This document shows, piece after piece, positions 52,843 through 61,279 of a stretch of DNA of 64,000 nt. A program made the translations under genes and the position numbers. This DNA is from Rufibacter psychrotolerans. GTDB lineage: Bacteria; Bacteroidota; Bacteroidia; Cytophagales; Hymenobacteraceae. The number at the start of each line of letters is the position of its first letter. Within the stretch, counting starts at the first letter, position 1. The stretch lies in contig NZ_JAFFJV010000001.1 of assembly GCF_016924645.1 (NCBI RefSeq), forward strand, positions 248,001-312,000. The letters are read 5' to 3'. Below the pieces are notes generated by a model. The model saw only the letters and a list, made by a program, of their open reading frames with translations, had not been told where the DNA came from and did no database searches.

Positions 52843-53862
52843 TTAGAAGGACTGTTTCAAGAACCAGTTCAGGGCCGGGATGTCAACGTACACCAGGGCC
52901 ATCAGCAGGAAGGTGAACAGCACCACGTACAGCATAAAGGCTTTCTCCTTGTGCAGTTTCTCGGGGCCCTGTACCACTGAGTCTTTGCGCAAGCCAATCT
53001 GCAGGTACCAGGCAAACAGCAAGGCAAAGAAAGGGAAGCTGATCAGCAGCTCTATCTTGTTCTTGATCAGGAAAATACCCAGGAAAAACGCCGAGGTAAG
53101 GGCGTAGAAGAACATGGAGATCAGCAGGCTGTTTTCAGTGTATTTCTGGAAAGACTTGCGGTAAAGGCCGGCCAGCTCGGGGTTGTTGATGTAACGGTAC
53201 TCGGCAAAGCGTTTGGTGGCCATCAGAAAGGCACCGCCCATCCAGTACGCCAGAATAATGCTGCTGGGCGGAATGAAGGCCCAGGCCGGGTTCAGCAGAT
53301 TGTCGGGCAGGAGGGCCGCCGGCACAAAGATAAACCAGCCCAGCGCCAGCCTGATGGGGTTGTTCACCGACTCAGACAGCACATCAAGGTACACCCGCTC
53401 CTTGGTGCGGAAGGGGCGCACGTTGTACATGATGCCCATGAACAGCAGGAAGGCCTCCAGTGCCAGGAAAGGAAGCGAGATGTAATAGGCCAGGGCCAGG
53501 CCTATGGCCGCCAGCGTCGCGTACTCCAGGTACACAAACCTGGCGCTCAGCACCGTTACTACCGCAGACCGCTTCTTTTTCTCGGGGTGGAACCGGTCAA
53601 ACTCGGCATCCAGGTACTCGTTGATGGTGTAGTTGGCGGAGGCAATCAGGCAGGTGCTCACCACACCCACCACTATCCTGAGCAGCAGGTTTAAGTCCAG
53701 GGTGGTGTCATACACCAGAAAGGCGAAGAGCATGCCCGGGAGCATAAAGATGTTTTTGAACCAATGGTCAGGGCGAGTAATGGCAACATACTCTTTGAAA
53801 CCAGCCTTGCGGACGGTTGCTTCCGCACTAGGTGGTTCTGGAAAAGTAACGGTGGGGTTCAT
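52843..53862 (-). CDS. UbiA family prenyltransferase, decaprenyl-phosphate phosphoribosyltransferase-like
   Basis: A 339-residue integral membrane enzyme with about nine helices. Near the N-terminus, ITRPDHWFKNIFMLPGM matches the RPxxWxKN signature of the Rv3806c/NoeC type, which joins phosphoribosyl pyrophosphate to polyprenyl phosphate. The first metal motif is N81-E-x-x-D85-x-x-x-D89 (NEYLDAEFDRFHPEKKKR); the second is YLDVLSESVNNPIRLALG. Ubiquinone-type UbiA enzymes lack the RPxxWxKN start. It is the first gene of the leftward run that includes the GMC enzyme. Related enzymes in other bacteria make lipid-linked pentoses for arabinosylation. The subfamily call is from motif memory. Confidence 0.78.
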   Translation of the reverse strand: MNPTVTFPEPPSAEATVRKAGFKEYVAITRPDHWFKNIFMLPGMLFAFLVYDTTLDLNLLLRIVVGVVSTCLIASANYTINEYLDAEFDRFHPEKKKRSAVVTVLSARFVYLEYATLAAIGLALAYYISLPFLALEAFLLFMGIMYNVRPFRTKERVYLDVLSESVNNPIRLALGWFIFVPAALLPDNLLNPAWAFIPPSSIILAYWMGGAFLMATKRFAEYRYINNPELAGLYRKSFQKYTENSLLISMFFYALTSAFFLGIFLIKNKIELLISFPFFALLFAWYLQIGLRKDSVVQGPEKLHKEKAFMLYVVLFTFLLMALVYVDIPALNWFLKQSF

Positions 53863-54363
53863 AGGCTAGTTCTTTGTTTTTGTGTTTGCTTGTTTGCAGC
53901 CTTTAAGGGCTGTAGAATAGGTTAGTTTTATAGAATAAGTAAAATAGATATTAGATACTTTCAATTATATGTTCAAAATCGTGCCAAGATTATGTAAAAT
54001 ATTTAAAAAATAATATAGATTGGCATTGACCTGATTAAGATGTGCTGTAGCAGCCTAATTGTTGTTAGGAAAAGTCTGCCCCACCAGAGAGTGGCCAGCT
54101 AGGTATTCCCAGTCTGGTGATTTTTCTCTCAAATTGAGAAGAGGAGGGGCCAGCCCCGATTCCCAATTTGATAGTGCCGTTCCCAATCTGGAAGAACCAC
54201 ACCCGGCAAGGTGTCGGACATGGGCTAACAGACCCCTCAGGCGCCTTTGCCTGCTGGGCTTAAGAGGAGCTGGTCTTGAAGTTTCCCTCTATGTTTCCAA
54301 GGTTAGCGGGCGGCAAAAGGAGTAGCCCAGGCTTACGTTTGAGAAAGGATAAAAGAACGCAGC
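53863..54363. other. Intergenic region upstream of the UbiA-like gene
   Basis: A 501-bp gap; AT-rich at 53890-54050, the probable promoter of the leftward UbiA-GMC transcript, with a sigma54-like box at 53972-53988 on the minus strand. Three near-direct repeats of TTCCCARTYTG start at 54106, 54160 and 54180. An 88-codon rightward frame at 54059-54325 has no coding character. Confidence 0.45.
53972..53988 (-). promoter_or_regulatory. Possible sigma54-type promoter of the UbiA-GMC transcript
   Basis: On the minus strand CTTGGCACG is a full -24 match; the downstream half is TTTTGAA with spacing one base off or with a mismatched TTGC. The UbiA-like start codon lies about 110 bp beyond. Low confidence because of the poor -12 half. 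Confidence 0.25.
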
Positions 54364-55098
54364 CTATACGGCGTCAGGCTGAAGCCGGAGGGTGGGTTGC
54401 CTTGTTGCCTGCCGGTGCCGGTTGAGGGTTTTCTCCAGGTTGGAGTAGAAATCAAACTGCTTGAATGGCTTTTTCTCCACAATCAGGTAGGGCATGTTGG
54501 CCTGCATAGCGCAGGCGGCGTCTAGTTCCACCCGGTCACCAATGAAAAGGCATTCGGCAGGCGCCACGCCCAGCTTTTCTGCAATGTAGAGCAGCCCTTT
54601 GGGATTGGGCTTCAGGCAATCCACTTCCTTGTCGGTGGAGCAGACCACAATATCTGCGCTCAACTCCATCGCTTTCAGTTTATCGGCTGCCTTGTAGTCA
54701 GAGTAAATTCCTGTTTTCAGCCCGTTTTGGCCAAGGGCCGTGAAAAACAGTTTGGTGCCCGGGTACATGCAGGCTTTAAGGTATTGGTTTGGGAAACGGA
54801 ACATCCAATGCTCAATGACCTGCCTGATTCTGGGAATGGAAAAACTGCCTTTTTCGGCGCACCATTCGTACTGCGCGGCTTCAATGTTCCCCAAGGAAAA
54901 GCCGGCTTTCTTTTCGCGCTCCACCCTGAAATGGTACAGGATTGCCAGGTCTTTGATACGCCAGGGCCGCACGGCATAATAGCGCACTAACGCCAACAAC
55001 ATCTTTTTTCTTAGTCTTGACTGGGTATAGAGGGTGCCGTCTACATCAAAAATTACGGCCTTTATCTTTTCCCAATTAGGAGAGGGTTCCTGGTGCAT
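54364..55098 (-). CDS. HAD family hydrolase (phosphatase)
   Basis: A 244-residue cytoplasmic phosphatase of the haloacid dehalogenase superfamily. ATG 55098 is preferred; a TTG at 55122 adds eight residues. Motif I is FDVDGTLY, motif II has GIYSDY, motif III Lys in LKPNPKG, and motif IV GDRVELDA. A helical cap lies between motifs I and II (about 35-110) as in subclass C1. It is in the same direction as the UbiA-like gene, 501 bp upstream. In lipid-linked pentose pathways a phosphatase removes the 5'-phosphate from polyprenyl-phosphoribose phosphate, and HAD domains are fused to UbiA in some bacteria, so it may act in that step here. Confidence 0.85.
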   Translation of the reverse strand: MHQEPSPNWEKIKAVIFDVDGTLYTQSRLRKKMLLALVRYYAVRPWRIKDLAILYHFRVEREKKAGFSLGNIEAAQYEWCAEKGSFSIPRIRQVIEHWMFRFPNQYLKACMYPGTKLFFTALGQNGLKTGIYSDYKAADKLKAMELSADIVVCSTDKEVDCLKPNPKGLLYIAEKLGVAPAECLFIGDRVELDAACAMQANMPYLIVEKKPFKQFDFYSNLEKTLNRHRQATRQPTLRLQPDAV

Positions 55099-55641
55099 TT
55101 GGGTATAGCTATGTAGATACAATATTTAGTAAACAGGATTTAGTATGGCAAAAATTAGGCTAGTTTTTCAGCCTGCCAATAGCCTTAAATAAAGTAATCC
55201 TCTAAAGCTTACAAGTAGCCGAGGAGAGTGGTTGGGTAAATCATTGTAAGCGAACTGATTAACAATTAATCACCGATTCTAAGACTCATGGCAAACTCAT
55301 ACTTGAGTGTTAGGTTTTGATTTAGCTATAAATAATTGTAATAAAAATAATATTTATTTTACTTATTTGGTACCATTGTTGAAGCCATACGGGTGTTAGT
55401 TGGAACTGTTTTTTCCACTTACCCAAAACCACAGACAGCAATTTCTGGTTTCTAGGCCCTCAGCAGTTAGGATCAAGTACCTGGCCTAGTTTGCTCCTGC
55501 CTGAATAATTGACTGTTATCCAGGCTTATTCTATATACCATTAAACTTTAGCCATTGGAATACGTGACCCGTTTCTTCTGGTGACAAATACGCTTTTAAG
55601 GGAACATCTTCTACAAACAAACAGCAAAGCCGCTTCTGCGT
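55099..55641. other. Divergent intergenic region, HAD gene and GT-C gene
   Basis: A 543-bp gap with strongly AT-rich DNA at about 55310-55390; promoters for both directions should be here. TTGGTACC-ATTG-TTGAA at 55367-55383 partly resembles a sigma54 site facing the GT-C gene. No coding frame or repeat copy seen. Confidence 0.4.
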
Positions 55642-57309
55642 ATGTCTCTATCCTACAAAACGGTTGCCTCGCCTACTGCCAGAGCAGCCGTACAAGCGCC
55701 TCTTGTCACTCATCCCGACCAGGCCCGCTCACGGCAGCTCATTCCCCTGCTCACCTTCCTGGTGCTCCTGGTTGGTACCTTCCTCCGGCTTTACCACTTT
55801 GTGGACAACCGGTCGCTTTGGCGCGATGAGCTGTACCTGGCCGTCAGCCTGGTGAAGATGGGATTCTGGGAGCTGGCCTCCCAGCCGCTGGCCTATGAGC
55901 AGAAGGCACCCCTGGGTTTTCTATGGGCCGTAAGACTGTCGGTGGAGGTGTTTGGCAAAGGAGAAATGGCCCTTCGGCTGTTTCCCTTGCTGTGCGGCTT
56001 GACGGCACCCGTTGTGTTTGCGCCGGTGGCGCGTCATTTCCTTAAACCCTGGGCTGCCCTGTTGGCCGTGACCATGCTCGCTTTGGCTTCGCCGATCATC
56101 TACCATTCTGTGGAGGCCAAGCAATACAGTACAGAGCTGCTGGCCGCCATCATTGCCCTGTACCTGTACGTGCGGTGGCACCGGGGAGAAGGTTCTCTGC
56201 TGGGTTGGGGCCTGGCCGGGGCGGTGCTGGTTTGGTTCTCCTACTCCGCGATCTTTGTCCTGGCGGGTATAGCCGGAGCCGTTGGGCTTCAGGCCCTGCG
56301 GGAGGAAGGCTGGAAGGCAGCGCTCCGGTTCGTGCTGCCTTTCGGGCTTTGGCTGTGCAGCTTCGCTACGGTGTACCTGCTGTTCCTGGGCCGCTACCAG
56401 GATTCTGAGTGGCTCACCGTGTTCTTTGAGAAGTATTGCCGGGCCTACTTACCCGTTGCTTCAATCGCCTCCCTGCCCAAATGGTTTTTCCTGAAGGCGA
56501 ATGAGTTGGTGAAGAACCCGTTGGGGCAAACGTTTAAGTTCGCCGTAGCCTCCCCGGCCATTTTTGTGGTGCTGCGCTTTCTCCCTTTGCTGCTCCTGGC
56601 CCTGGGGGTGGCCCTGTTGCCCAAAAAGAACTTCCGGAAGTTTGCGGTGTTAGCCTTCCCGCTTGGGCTGGCCTTGTTGGCCTCGGGCCTGAAGTTCTAT
56701 CCCTTTTATGAGCGTCTGGTCCTGTTTCTGGCCCCTGTGCTCATCTTGTTTATGGTGTATGGTGCCCAAACCGTGGTTTCCTGGTGCGCAGAGCGGCAGG
56801 CGGTGAAGTACCTGCTGGTGGCGGCGCTGGTGGCCCCGCTAGTGTACAACGCCCTGCGGGAAGTTTCCCAGCCAGACCATTTCCTCAACAAGGAAAAGAG
56901 CCGGGAAGCCCTGCTGTTCATCAATGACCGCTACCAACCCAACGATGCGGTGTACGTCTACTGGAACATGTGGCACGCGTACCTCTACTACAAAGAGGCG
57001 TACAACCTCAAGTTCACAGCCATTGAAGGCAAAGACCTGAAAATCACCTCGGCTACTCAGGCCGAGTATCTGCAGAAACTAGCCCCGTCCATTGCACAGG
57101 CCAAGGGACATGACCGGCTGTGGTTCCTCTATGACTCTTACCTCCGGATAAACATTGGCGGGTACGTGGAGCAGCCTGCCTGGTATTACCACCCCACGTA
57201 TCAGGTGGGCCAAAACGTAGAACAAGTCATTTCTGGCATGGGCCAACGGATGCCTGAGGCCTTCCGGGAGAAAGATGCGGCGGTGTCCCTCTTCAAGCTT
57301 GCGCCCTAA
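55642..57309 (+). CDS. GT-C glycosyltransferase, ArnT/PMT_2-like
   Basis: A 555-residue membrane enzyme that should use a polyprenyl-phosphate-linked sugar as donor on the periplasmic face. The first helix ends RLYHFVDNRSLWRDELYLAV, whose RDE carries the conserved acidic residue of the first loop. Other PMT_2-type blocks are YEQKAPLGFLWAVRL and HSVEAKQYSTELLAA. About eleven helices run to residue 420, followed by a periplasmic domain to the C-terminus (HAYLYYKEAYNLK, HPTYQVGQNVEQ). It is divergent from the HAD phosphatase and UbiA-like genes, so it is a candidate user of the lipid-linked sugar these would make. Confidence 0.85.
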   Translation: MSLSYKTVASPTARAAVQAPLVTHPDQARSRQLIPLLTFLVLLVGTFLRLYHFVDNRSLWRDELYLAVSLVKMGFWELASQPLAYEQKAPLGFLWAVRLSVEVFGKGEMALRLFPLLCGLTAPVVFAPVARHFLKPWAALLAVTMLALASPIIYHSVEAKQYSTELLAAIIALYLYVRWHRGEGSLLGWGLAGAVLVWFSYSAIFVLAGIAGAVGLQALREEGWKAALRFVLPFGLWLCSFATVYLLFLGRYQDSEWLTVFFEKYCRAYLPVASIASLPKWFFLKANELVKNPLGQTFKFAVASPAIFVVLRFLPLLLLALGVALLPKKNFRKFAVLAFPLGLALLASGLKFYPFYERLVLFLAPVLILFMVYGAQTVVSWCAERQAVKYLLVAALVAPLVYNALREVSQPDHFLNKEKSREALLFINDRYQPNDAVYVYWNMWHAYLYYKEAYNLKFTAIEGKDLKITSATQAEYLQKLAPSIAQAKGHDRLWFLYDSYLRINIGGYVEQPAWYYHPTYQVGQNVEQVISGMGQRMPEAFREKDAAVSLFKLAP

Positions 57310-57575
57310 GGTGGAGCAGAATGACCTTTTGTGGATGCAGAATAATCTTTTAAATAGTCGGGCGCTAGCGGGGCCTGGAGTGTGATCAGGAATAGGTTGA
57401 ATGTGACCCTGACGTTTTTGCCTCGGGTTACTGGTCTGGGAAACAGTCTGGGTGGCGGAGCGATTGGATTTGGGGCAGAATTCTGTAAAACAGGCCGGAA
57501 ACGTACTATTTAGATGCGCCCTGGTGAGCAAAAGCGTTCTGGTTTTTCAAGGGCACCAGCAAGTCCTACACAGAA

Positions 57576-57629
57576 ATGCCCTTAGTTTTTGGTCAGTTTC
57601 CATTGAAATTGGCCAAAAACTAAGGGCAT
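57576..57629. terminator. 54-bp palindrome with PIR36 core, likely bidirectional terminator
   Basis: Flanks ATGCCCTTA and TAAGGGCAT (9 bp, perfectly complementary) extend the PIR36 core at 57585-57620, giving a 27-bp stem with few mismatches. It lies between convergent genes. It is the same total length as the palindrome at 47870-47923. Confidence 0.65.
57585..57620. repeat. PIR36 palindromic repeat, copy 16
   Basis: 36-bp core, GTTTTTGGTCAGTTTCC then GAAATTGGCCAAAAAC, inside a longer palindrome. Confidence 0.8.
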
Positions 57630-57778
57630 GCTTATTGGTAGCATGAAGGAGTACTTGCTGCAATAAGATCTTGAGTGCCTTCTTTCCCAGGCTCCTTAAT
57701 CACAAATTTCAGCTGGAAACCATTTAGGCGCCTGCCTGTAAAGGGGAGGGGCTGAGGGCTGCGTGAATGGGCGAGGGG

Positions 57779-58765
57779 TTACGCCCGGTTGGTCACAATC
57801 TTGAGGTAGATCTTGATGATTTTCAGGTACAGCCTGAAGCCGCCATGGTGCATGACCAGGGTGTGTTTGATGTGCTCCTGTACGTTGCGGCGGTTGTGGG
57901 TGGCGTGCCAGATGCGGTTGGCTACGCTTACCCCGTAGTGGGCGTAGGCATGGCGCGATCTTTCCAGCACGGCCTTCCGCTGGTTCTCGGGGAGGTGGTC
58001 CTGAATCAGGTTCATGGCGTGGGCAATGTCCATCAGGTATTGGCCGTTCAGGAATTTCTGGCCCGAGATGGAACTGAGGTGCTTGCGGTAGTCTGCCAGC
58101 ACCTGCGGGGTGTACGCCACGGGATAGTGCTTGGCAATGCGCACCCACATCTCCCAGTCTTCGCCGTAGGTGAGCCCGAAAAAGCTGCCCAGGTGCTCGT
58201 ACACCTCCCGCCGCACTACAATAGAGGCGTACTGGATGCGCTGGCGTTCGGCAATGCGCAGGAGCCAGTTGTCCAAAATGCCGTCTTCCTGTTTTTCGGC
58301 AGGCTGCACGTAATCTACCTCCCCGTTTTCATCCATGTAACTGAACCGGCAGAAGGCGGCCCCGGCCTGCGGGAACCGCGTGAACAGTTCTCCCATCTTC
58401 TGGTAGAAACCCTTCCTGAGGCGGTCGTCCCCGTGCAGCAAGTGCACCAGCTGGCCTTTGGCCCTGTTGAGGCAGGTTTCAAAGTTGCGCAGGCTCCCCA
58501 CGTTCTGCGGTTGGCGGTAGTACTGCACCCTGCCCTTGCCCACCCTTTTTACAATGGCTTCCACGTCCTCGTCGGTGCTGAAATCATCTACCACCTCAAT
58601 TTGCATTTCCTCCTCGGGCAGTACCTGTTGCAGCACGCTCTCCAGGGTTTCGGGCAAAAATTTAGAGCAGTTGTAAACCGGGATCATGACCGACCAAAGC
58701 GGCCTCTTTCCTTTGACAGAAACAGGTGAAATTGCAGGCGGAGATGTTGGTATTCTTGTGAGCAC
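57779..58765 (-). CDS. Glycosyltransferase family 2
   Basis: A 328-residue GT-A enzyme. GTG 58765 is the only good start; the first ATG falls within the fold. WSVMIPVYNCSKFLPETLES, IEVVDDFSTDED, NVGSLRNFETCL and LLHGDDRLRKGFY (metal-binding GDD) define the family; LTYGEDWEMWVRIAKHYP is the acceptor-side block. No membrane helix. It is the downstream end of a leftward run of surface-glycan genes. Sugar unknown. Confidence 0.88.
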   Translation of the reverse strand: MLTRIPTSPPAISPVSVKGKRPLWSVMIPVYNCSKFLPETLESVLQQVLPEEEMQIEVVDDFSTDEDVEAIVKRVGKGRVQYYRQPQNVGSLRNFETCLNRAKGQLVHLLHGDDRLRKGFYQKMGELFTRFPQAGAAFCRFSYMDENGEVDYVQPAEKQEDGILDNWLLRIAERQRIQYASIVVRREVYEHLGSFFGLTYGEDWEMWVRIAKHYPVAYTPQVLADYRKHLSSISGQKFLNGQYLMDIAHAMNLIQDHLPENQRKAVLERSRHAYAHYGVSVANRIWHATHNRRNVQEHIKHTLVMHHGGFRLYLKIIKIYLKIVTNRA

Positions 58766-58920
58766 AATTACTAATTAAATAAACTGCCTTAGGATGGGGG
58801 ATACCGTGAAGCAATGTTGGTATTACACGTTGAATATAATAGAATTATCTAAGTTTTACTCTATGTAATTACATTAAATAGGTAACAGTTTGTAATAAAA
58901 TTGTTTCGGGTAGGTATAGG

Positions 58921-60069
58921 TTAACGTTGCTTTTTGGCGAAAACGGCGGTTAATCTAAGCAAAGAATTGACCGCCAGGGAAGAGGGATACTGTTTTAGCC
59001 GTAAGAAGGGCTTTTCTACCAGATGCCAACTGGCATAGGCTGCCATAAACGTGAACACCATGGAAAATGCAAACAGCAGACCCGGGCTCAGGCGCTCGCC
59101 CCCAACCGCCATAACCAGCTGTTGTAAGGGCCAGGCGTACAGGTAGAGCCCGTAAGAGAAGTCTCCCTTTCTGGTAAAGTGTGGAAACCTGATGCCCGGG
59201 AAATACGCAAGGTAAAACAGCAGGTACGACCCGGCTAGCGGGGCAACCAGATTGAAAGCAGGCAGCATAACGCAGGACAGAACAAGTGCCGCCGCAGAAA
59301 ACAGGAGCAACCCAGTGTTTCTTGGCAGTTGGGTCCGGTACACATAAAAGCAAGCCCCAGCCAGGAAATAGGTGAAGAACTTGGGTAAGTACAGCGGGTG
59401 ACTGAGCACTTTCCCCTGATACCCTTCCCAAAGAAGTATTTGGGCAAAGTCCTGCAACGCAAGGAGGGTATAGGCCAGCACGAACAAGACCAGCAGTAAC
59501 CACCTCCTCTTAAACAGGCCCAGGGCCGCCAGAACCGGTACCAGCAAATAGCAGACAAATTCGTATTGAATGGTCCAGAGAGATTCATTGGCCATGTTGG
59601 GCAAGGGGTTGCCCTGAAAGGCCCAGGGCGCCTGCTGCGTCTGCAAGGTCAAGAGGTTCAGGACAAATAGTTTTTCCCTGAAATTTTGAAAATACGCCCC
59701 GAAATTGCCTTGCGGATGGGCGCTGTCAATGGTTCCCAGGGGTGCCAGAAGCAGCATGCTTAGGGTGAAAGCCACCAGAAAACCCGGATAGATTCTTAGG
59801 ACTCTCTTTTGCAGATAATCTATAAGAGAGGCGCTGAATTGAAAGCTACGCACTATCAGAAACCCACTGATAACAAAGAAGCCGTCAACGGCCACACTGC
59901 CAAGATCTACCTGGTTGTTTGAGAAACGCATAAAGGGCTCAGTGTCTACTGCTTTGCCGTAGTAAATAACGTAGCAGTGGCTGTAGATAACGGCTACTGC
60001 CAGCAGAAATCTCAGCACATCAAAGTTGTTGGCTTTTATATCAGGCGCTATTAACAAAGGGTGTTTCAA
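58921..60069 (-). CDS. Acyltransferase-3 family membrane protein (OafA-like)
   Basis: A 382-residue protein with about ten membrane helices that moves acyl groups (often acetyl) onto extracytoplasmic glycans. TTG 60069 is the likely start. Family residues: NNFDVLRFLLAVAVIYSHCYV with the catalytic His, GSVAVDGFFVISGFLIVRSF, NESLWTIQYEFVCYLLVPVL, and GDFSYGLYLYAWPLQQ. It may acetylate the product of the neighbouring transferases. Unlike the hexapeptide enzyme at 35738 it acts in the membrane. Confidence 0.92.
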   Translation of the reverse strand: MKHPLLIAPDIKANNFDVLRFLLAVAVIYSHCYVIYYGKAVDTEPFMRFSNNQVDLGSVAVDGFFVISGFLIVRSFQFSASLIDYLQKRVLRIYPGFLVAFTLSMLLLAPLGTIDSAHPQGNFGAYFQNFREKLFVLNLLTLQTQQAPWAFQGNPLPNMANESLWTIQYEFVCYLLVPVLAALGLFKRRWLLLVLFVLAYTLLALQDFAQILLWEGYQGKVLSHPLYLPKFFTYFLAGACFYVYRTQLPRNTGLLLFSAAALVLSCVMLPAFNLVAPLAGSYLLFYLAYFPGIRFPHFTRKGDFSYGLYLYAWPLQQLVMAVGGERLSPGLLFAFSMVFTFMAAYASWHLVEKPFLRLKQYPSSLAVNSLLRLTAVFAKKQR

Positions 60070-60246
60070 GGTAGACGGTTTGAGGTTGCTTAATGGGGCA
60101 GAAAGCTGGTGCTATCAGCAGTAACGGGTGCTTAGAAGAAGCAGGGCGCGGCTTCTAGGGCAGGGTGTCAGAGATAGTTTGGCAGCATTTCTGAATAAAA
60201 GCTTGTAAATAATTGGTTTAAGACTAAGAATGTAACAATGCAGGTC

Positions 60247-61263
60247 TCAAAAGAGCGCCTTTATCTTGCCAGACACCATGGTGAGGAGCAAGAGCGCCAG
60301 CAGCGGGAACTTGCGGTCCCTGATCAGTAGTTCCACGGCTTTCCGTTTGGGCAAATGGTAGAAGAAGTACAGCAGAATGTATTTGCGCTTGTAGAACGCC
60401 GCTTCCCTGATGGCACGCTCGTTCCTGTTCACGTTCTCCCTGGCCAGAATGCCCGCCGTAATCTCATCCAGGTGGTGGAGGCACTGCAGAATACTGGTGA
60501 CATCTCCTTCCGCCAACAGGGGTTGAAAGTTGTGCTGTAAACAATCCAGGTGCGAGGCGGGGAGCGAAAACTCGGCCCCGGCGTAGTAGCGGAAGTTGCG
60601 GAGCAGTTGCTCGTGCTGGGCAAGGGCGTATTCCTGCTTCCGCAACACCTGGTGCAGGCTTTGACTGGTTACCCGGTACTGAAGCAGCACTTCGGGCAGG
60701 TTGTAGAAGGGGAACCGGCGGGTGAGTTGCCAGAACAGCTCATGGTCTTCGGCGTAGGGTACGGTGTACATGCCCACCGCTTCCACGGCTTGCTTCCGGT
60801 ACACGACCGTGGGGTGATAGATCCAGCAGATGAACGTGAGGTTGTAATAGAAGTACTCGCTGATGAAGTGATCGGTGCGGAGCACCTCGCCCTCCTCAGA
60901 CACCACCTCTACCAACGAGGAAACCATGGCGCATTGGGGGTGGCCCTGCAGGTAGGCCACCTGCTTCTGCAGGCGGTCAGGATGGCTGATGTCATCGGCG
61001 TCCATGCGCGCGATGAGCGGGGAGGCGGCCAGCTCAATTCCCTTGTTCAACGTACCCGAGATGCCCAGGTTGCTGGGGTTCTGGATAAACCTGATCCGCG
61101 GGTCCTCATAGGAGTTGACAAGGGCTGCACTGTTATCTGTGGAGGCGTCATCAATGATGAGGAACTCAAAGTCCGTGAACGTCTGCTGCAGGATGCTGTC
61201 AATGGCTTCCCGCAGAAACTTCTCGGCATTGTACACCGGCATCAGGACCGTTAGTGCTGGCAT
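60247..61263 (-). CDS. Glycosyltransferase family 2
   Basis: A 338-residue GT-A enzyme: ALTVLMPVYNAEKFLREAID, FLIIDDASTDNSAAL, NLGISGTLNKGIELA, and ARMDADDISHPDRL (the MDADD metal site of this subgroup). The C-terminal region is helical and basic with KRKYILLYFFYHLPKRK, probably a membrane-associated tail. It lies 16 bp upstream (in sequence order) of the next leftward GT2, indicating one transcript with 61280-62197. Donor unknown. Confidence 0.9.
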   Translation of the reverse strand: MPALTVLMPVYNAEKFLREAIDSILQQTFTDFEFLIIDDASTDNSAALVNSYEDPRIRFIQNPSNLGISGTLNKGIELAASPLIARMDADDISHPDRLQKQVAYLQGHPQCAMVSSLVEVVSEEGEVLRTDHFISEYFYYNLTFICWIYHPTVVYRKQAVEAVGMYTVPYAEDHELFWQLTRRFPFYNLPEVLLQYRVTSQSLHQVLRKQEYALAQHEQLLRNFRYYAGAEFSLPASHLDCLQHNFQPLLAEGDVTSILQCLHHLDEITAGILARENVNRNERAIREAAFYKRKYILLYFFYHLPKRKAVELLIRDRKFPLLALLLLTMVSGKIKALF

Positions 61264-61279
61264 GGTTGCGCTGGTTTGG

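Larger units (their letters stand above)
57310..57778. other. Convergent intergenic region with long palindrome
   Basis: A 469-bp gap between the GT-C gene and the leftward GT2 gene. It contains the 54-bp palindrome at 57576-57629 with a PIR36 core; nothing else is recognisable. Confidence 0.5.

Noticed and set aside
54059..54325. 88-codon frame in the UbiA upstream gap
   Set aside because: Arg/Leu-rich with no domain and covers the near-direct repeats; likely non-coding.
520..57629. CRISPR array
   Set aside because: The recurring 36-mer is dispersed with gaps of hundreds to thousands of bases, is a full palindrome, and has no regular spacers or cas genes.
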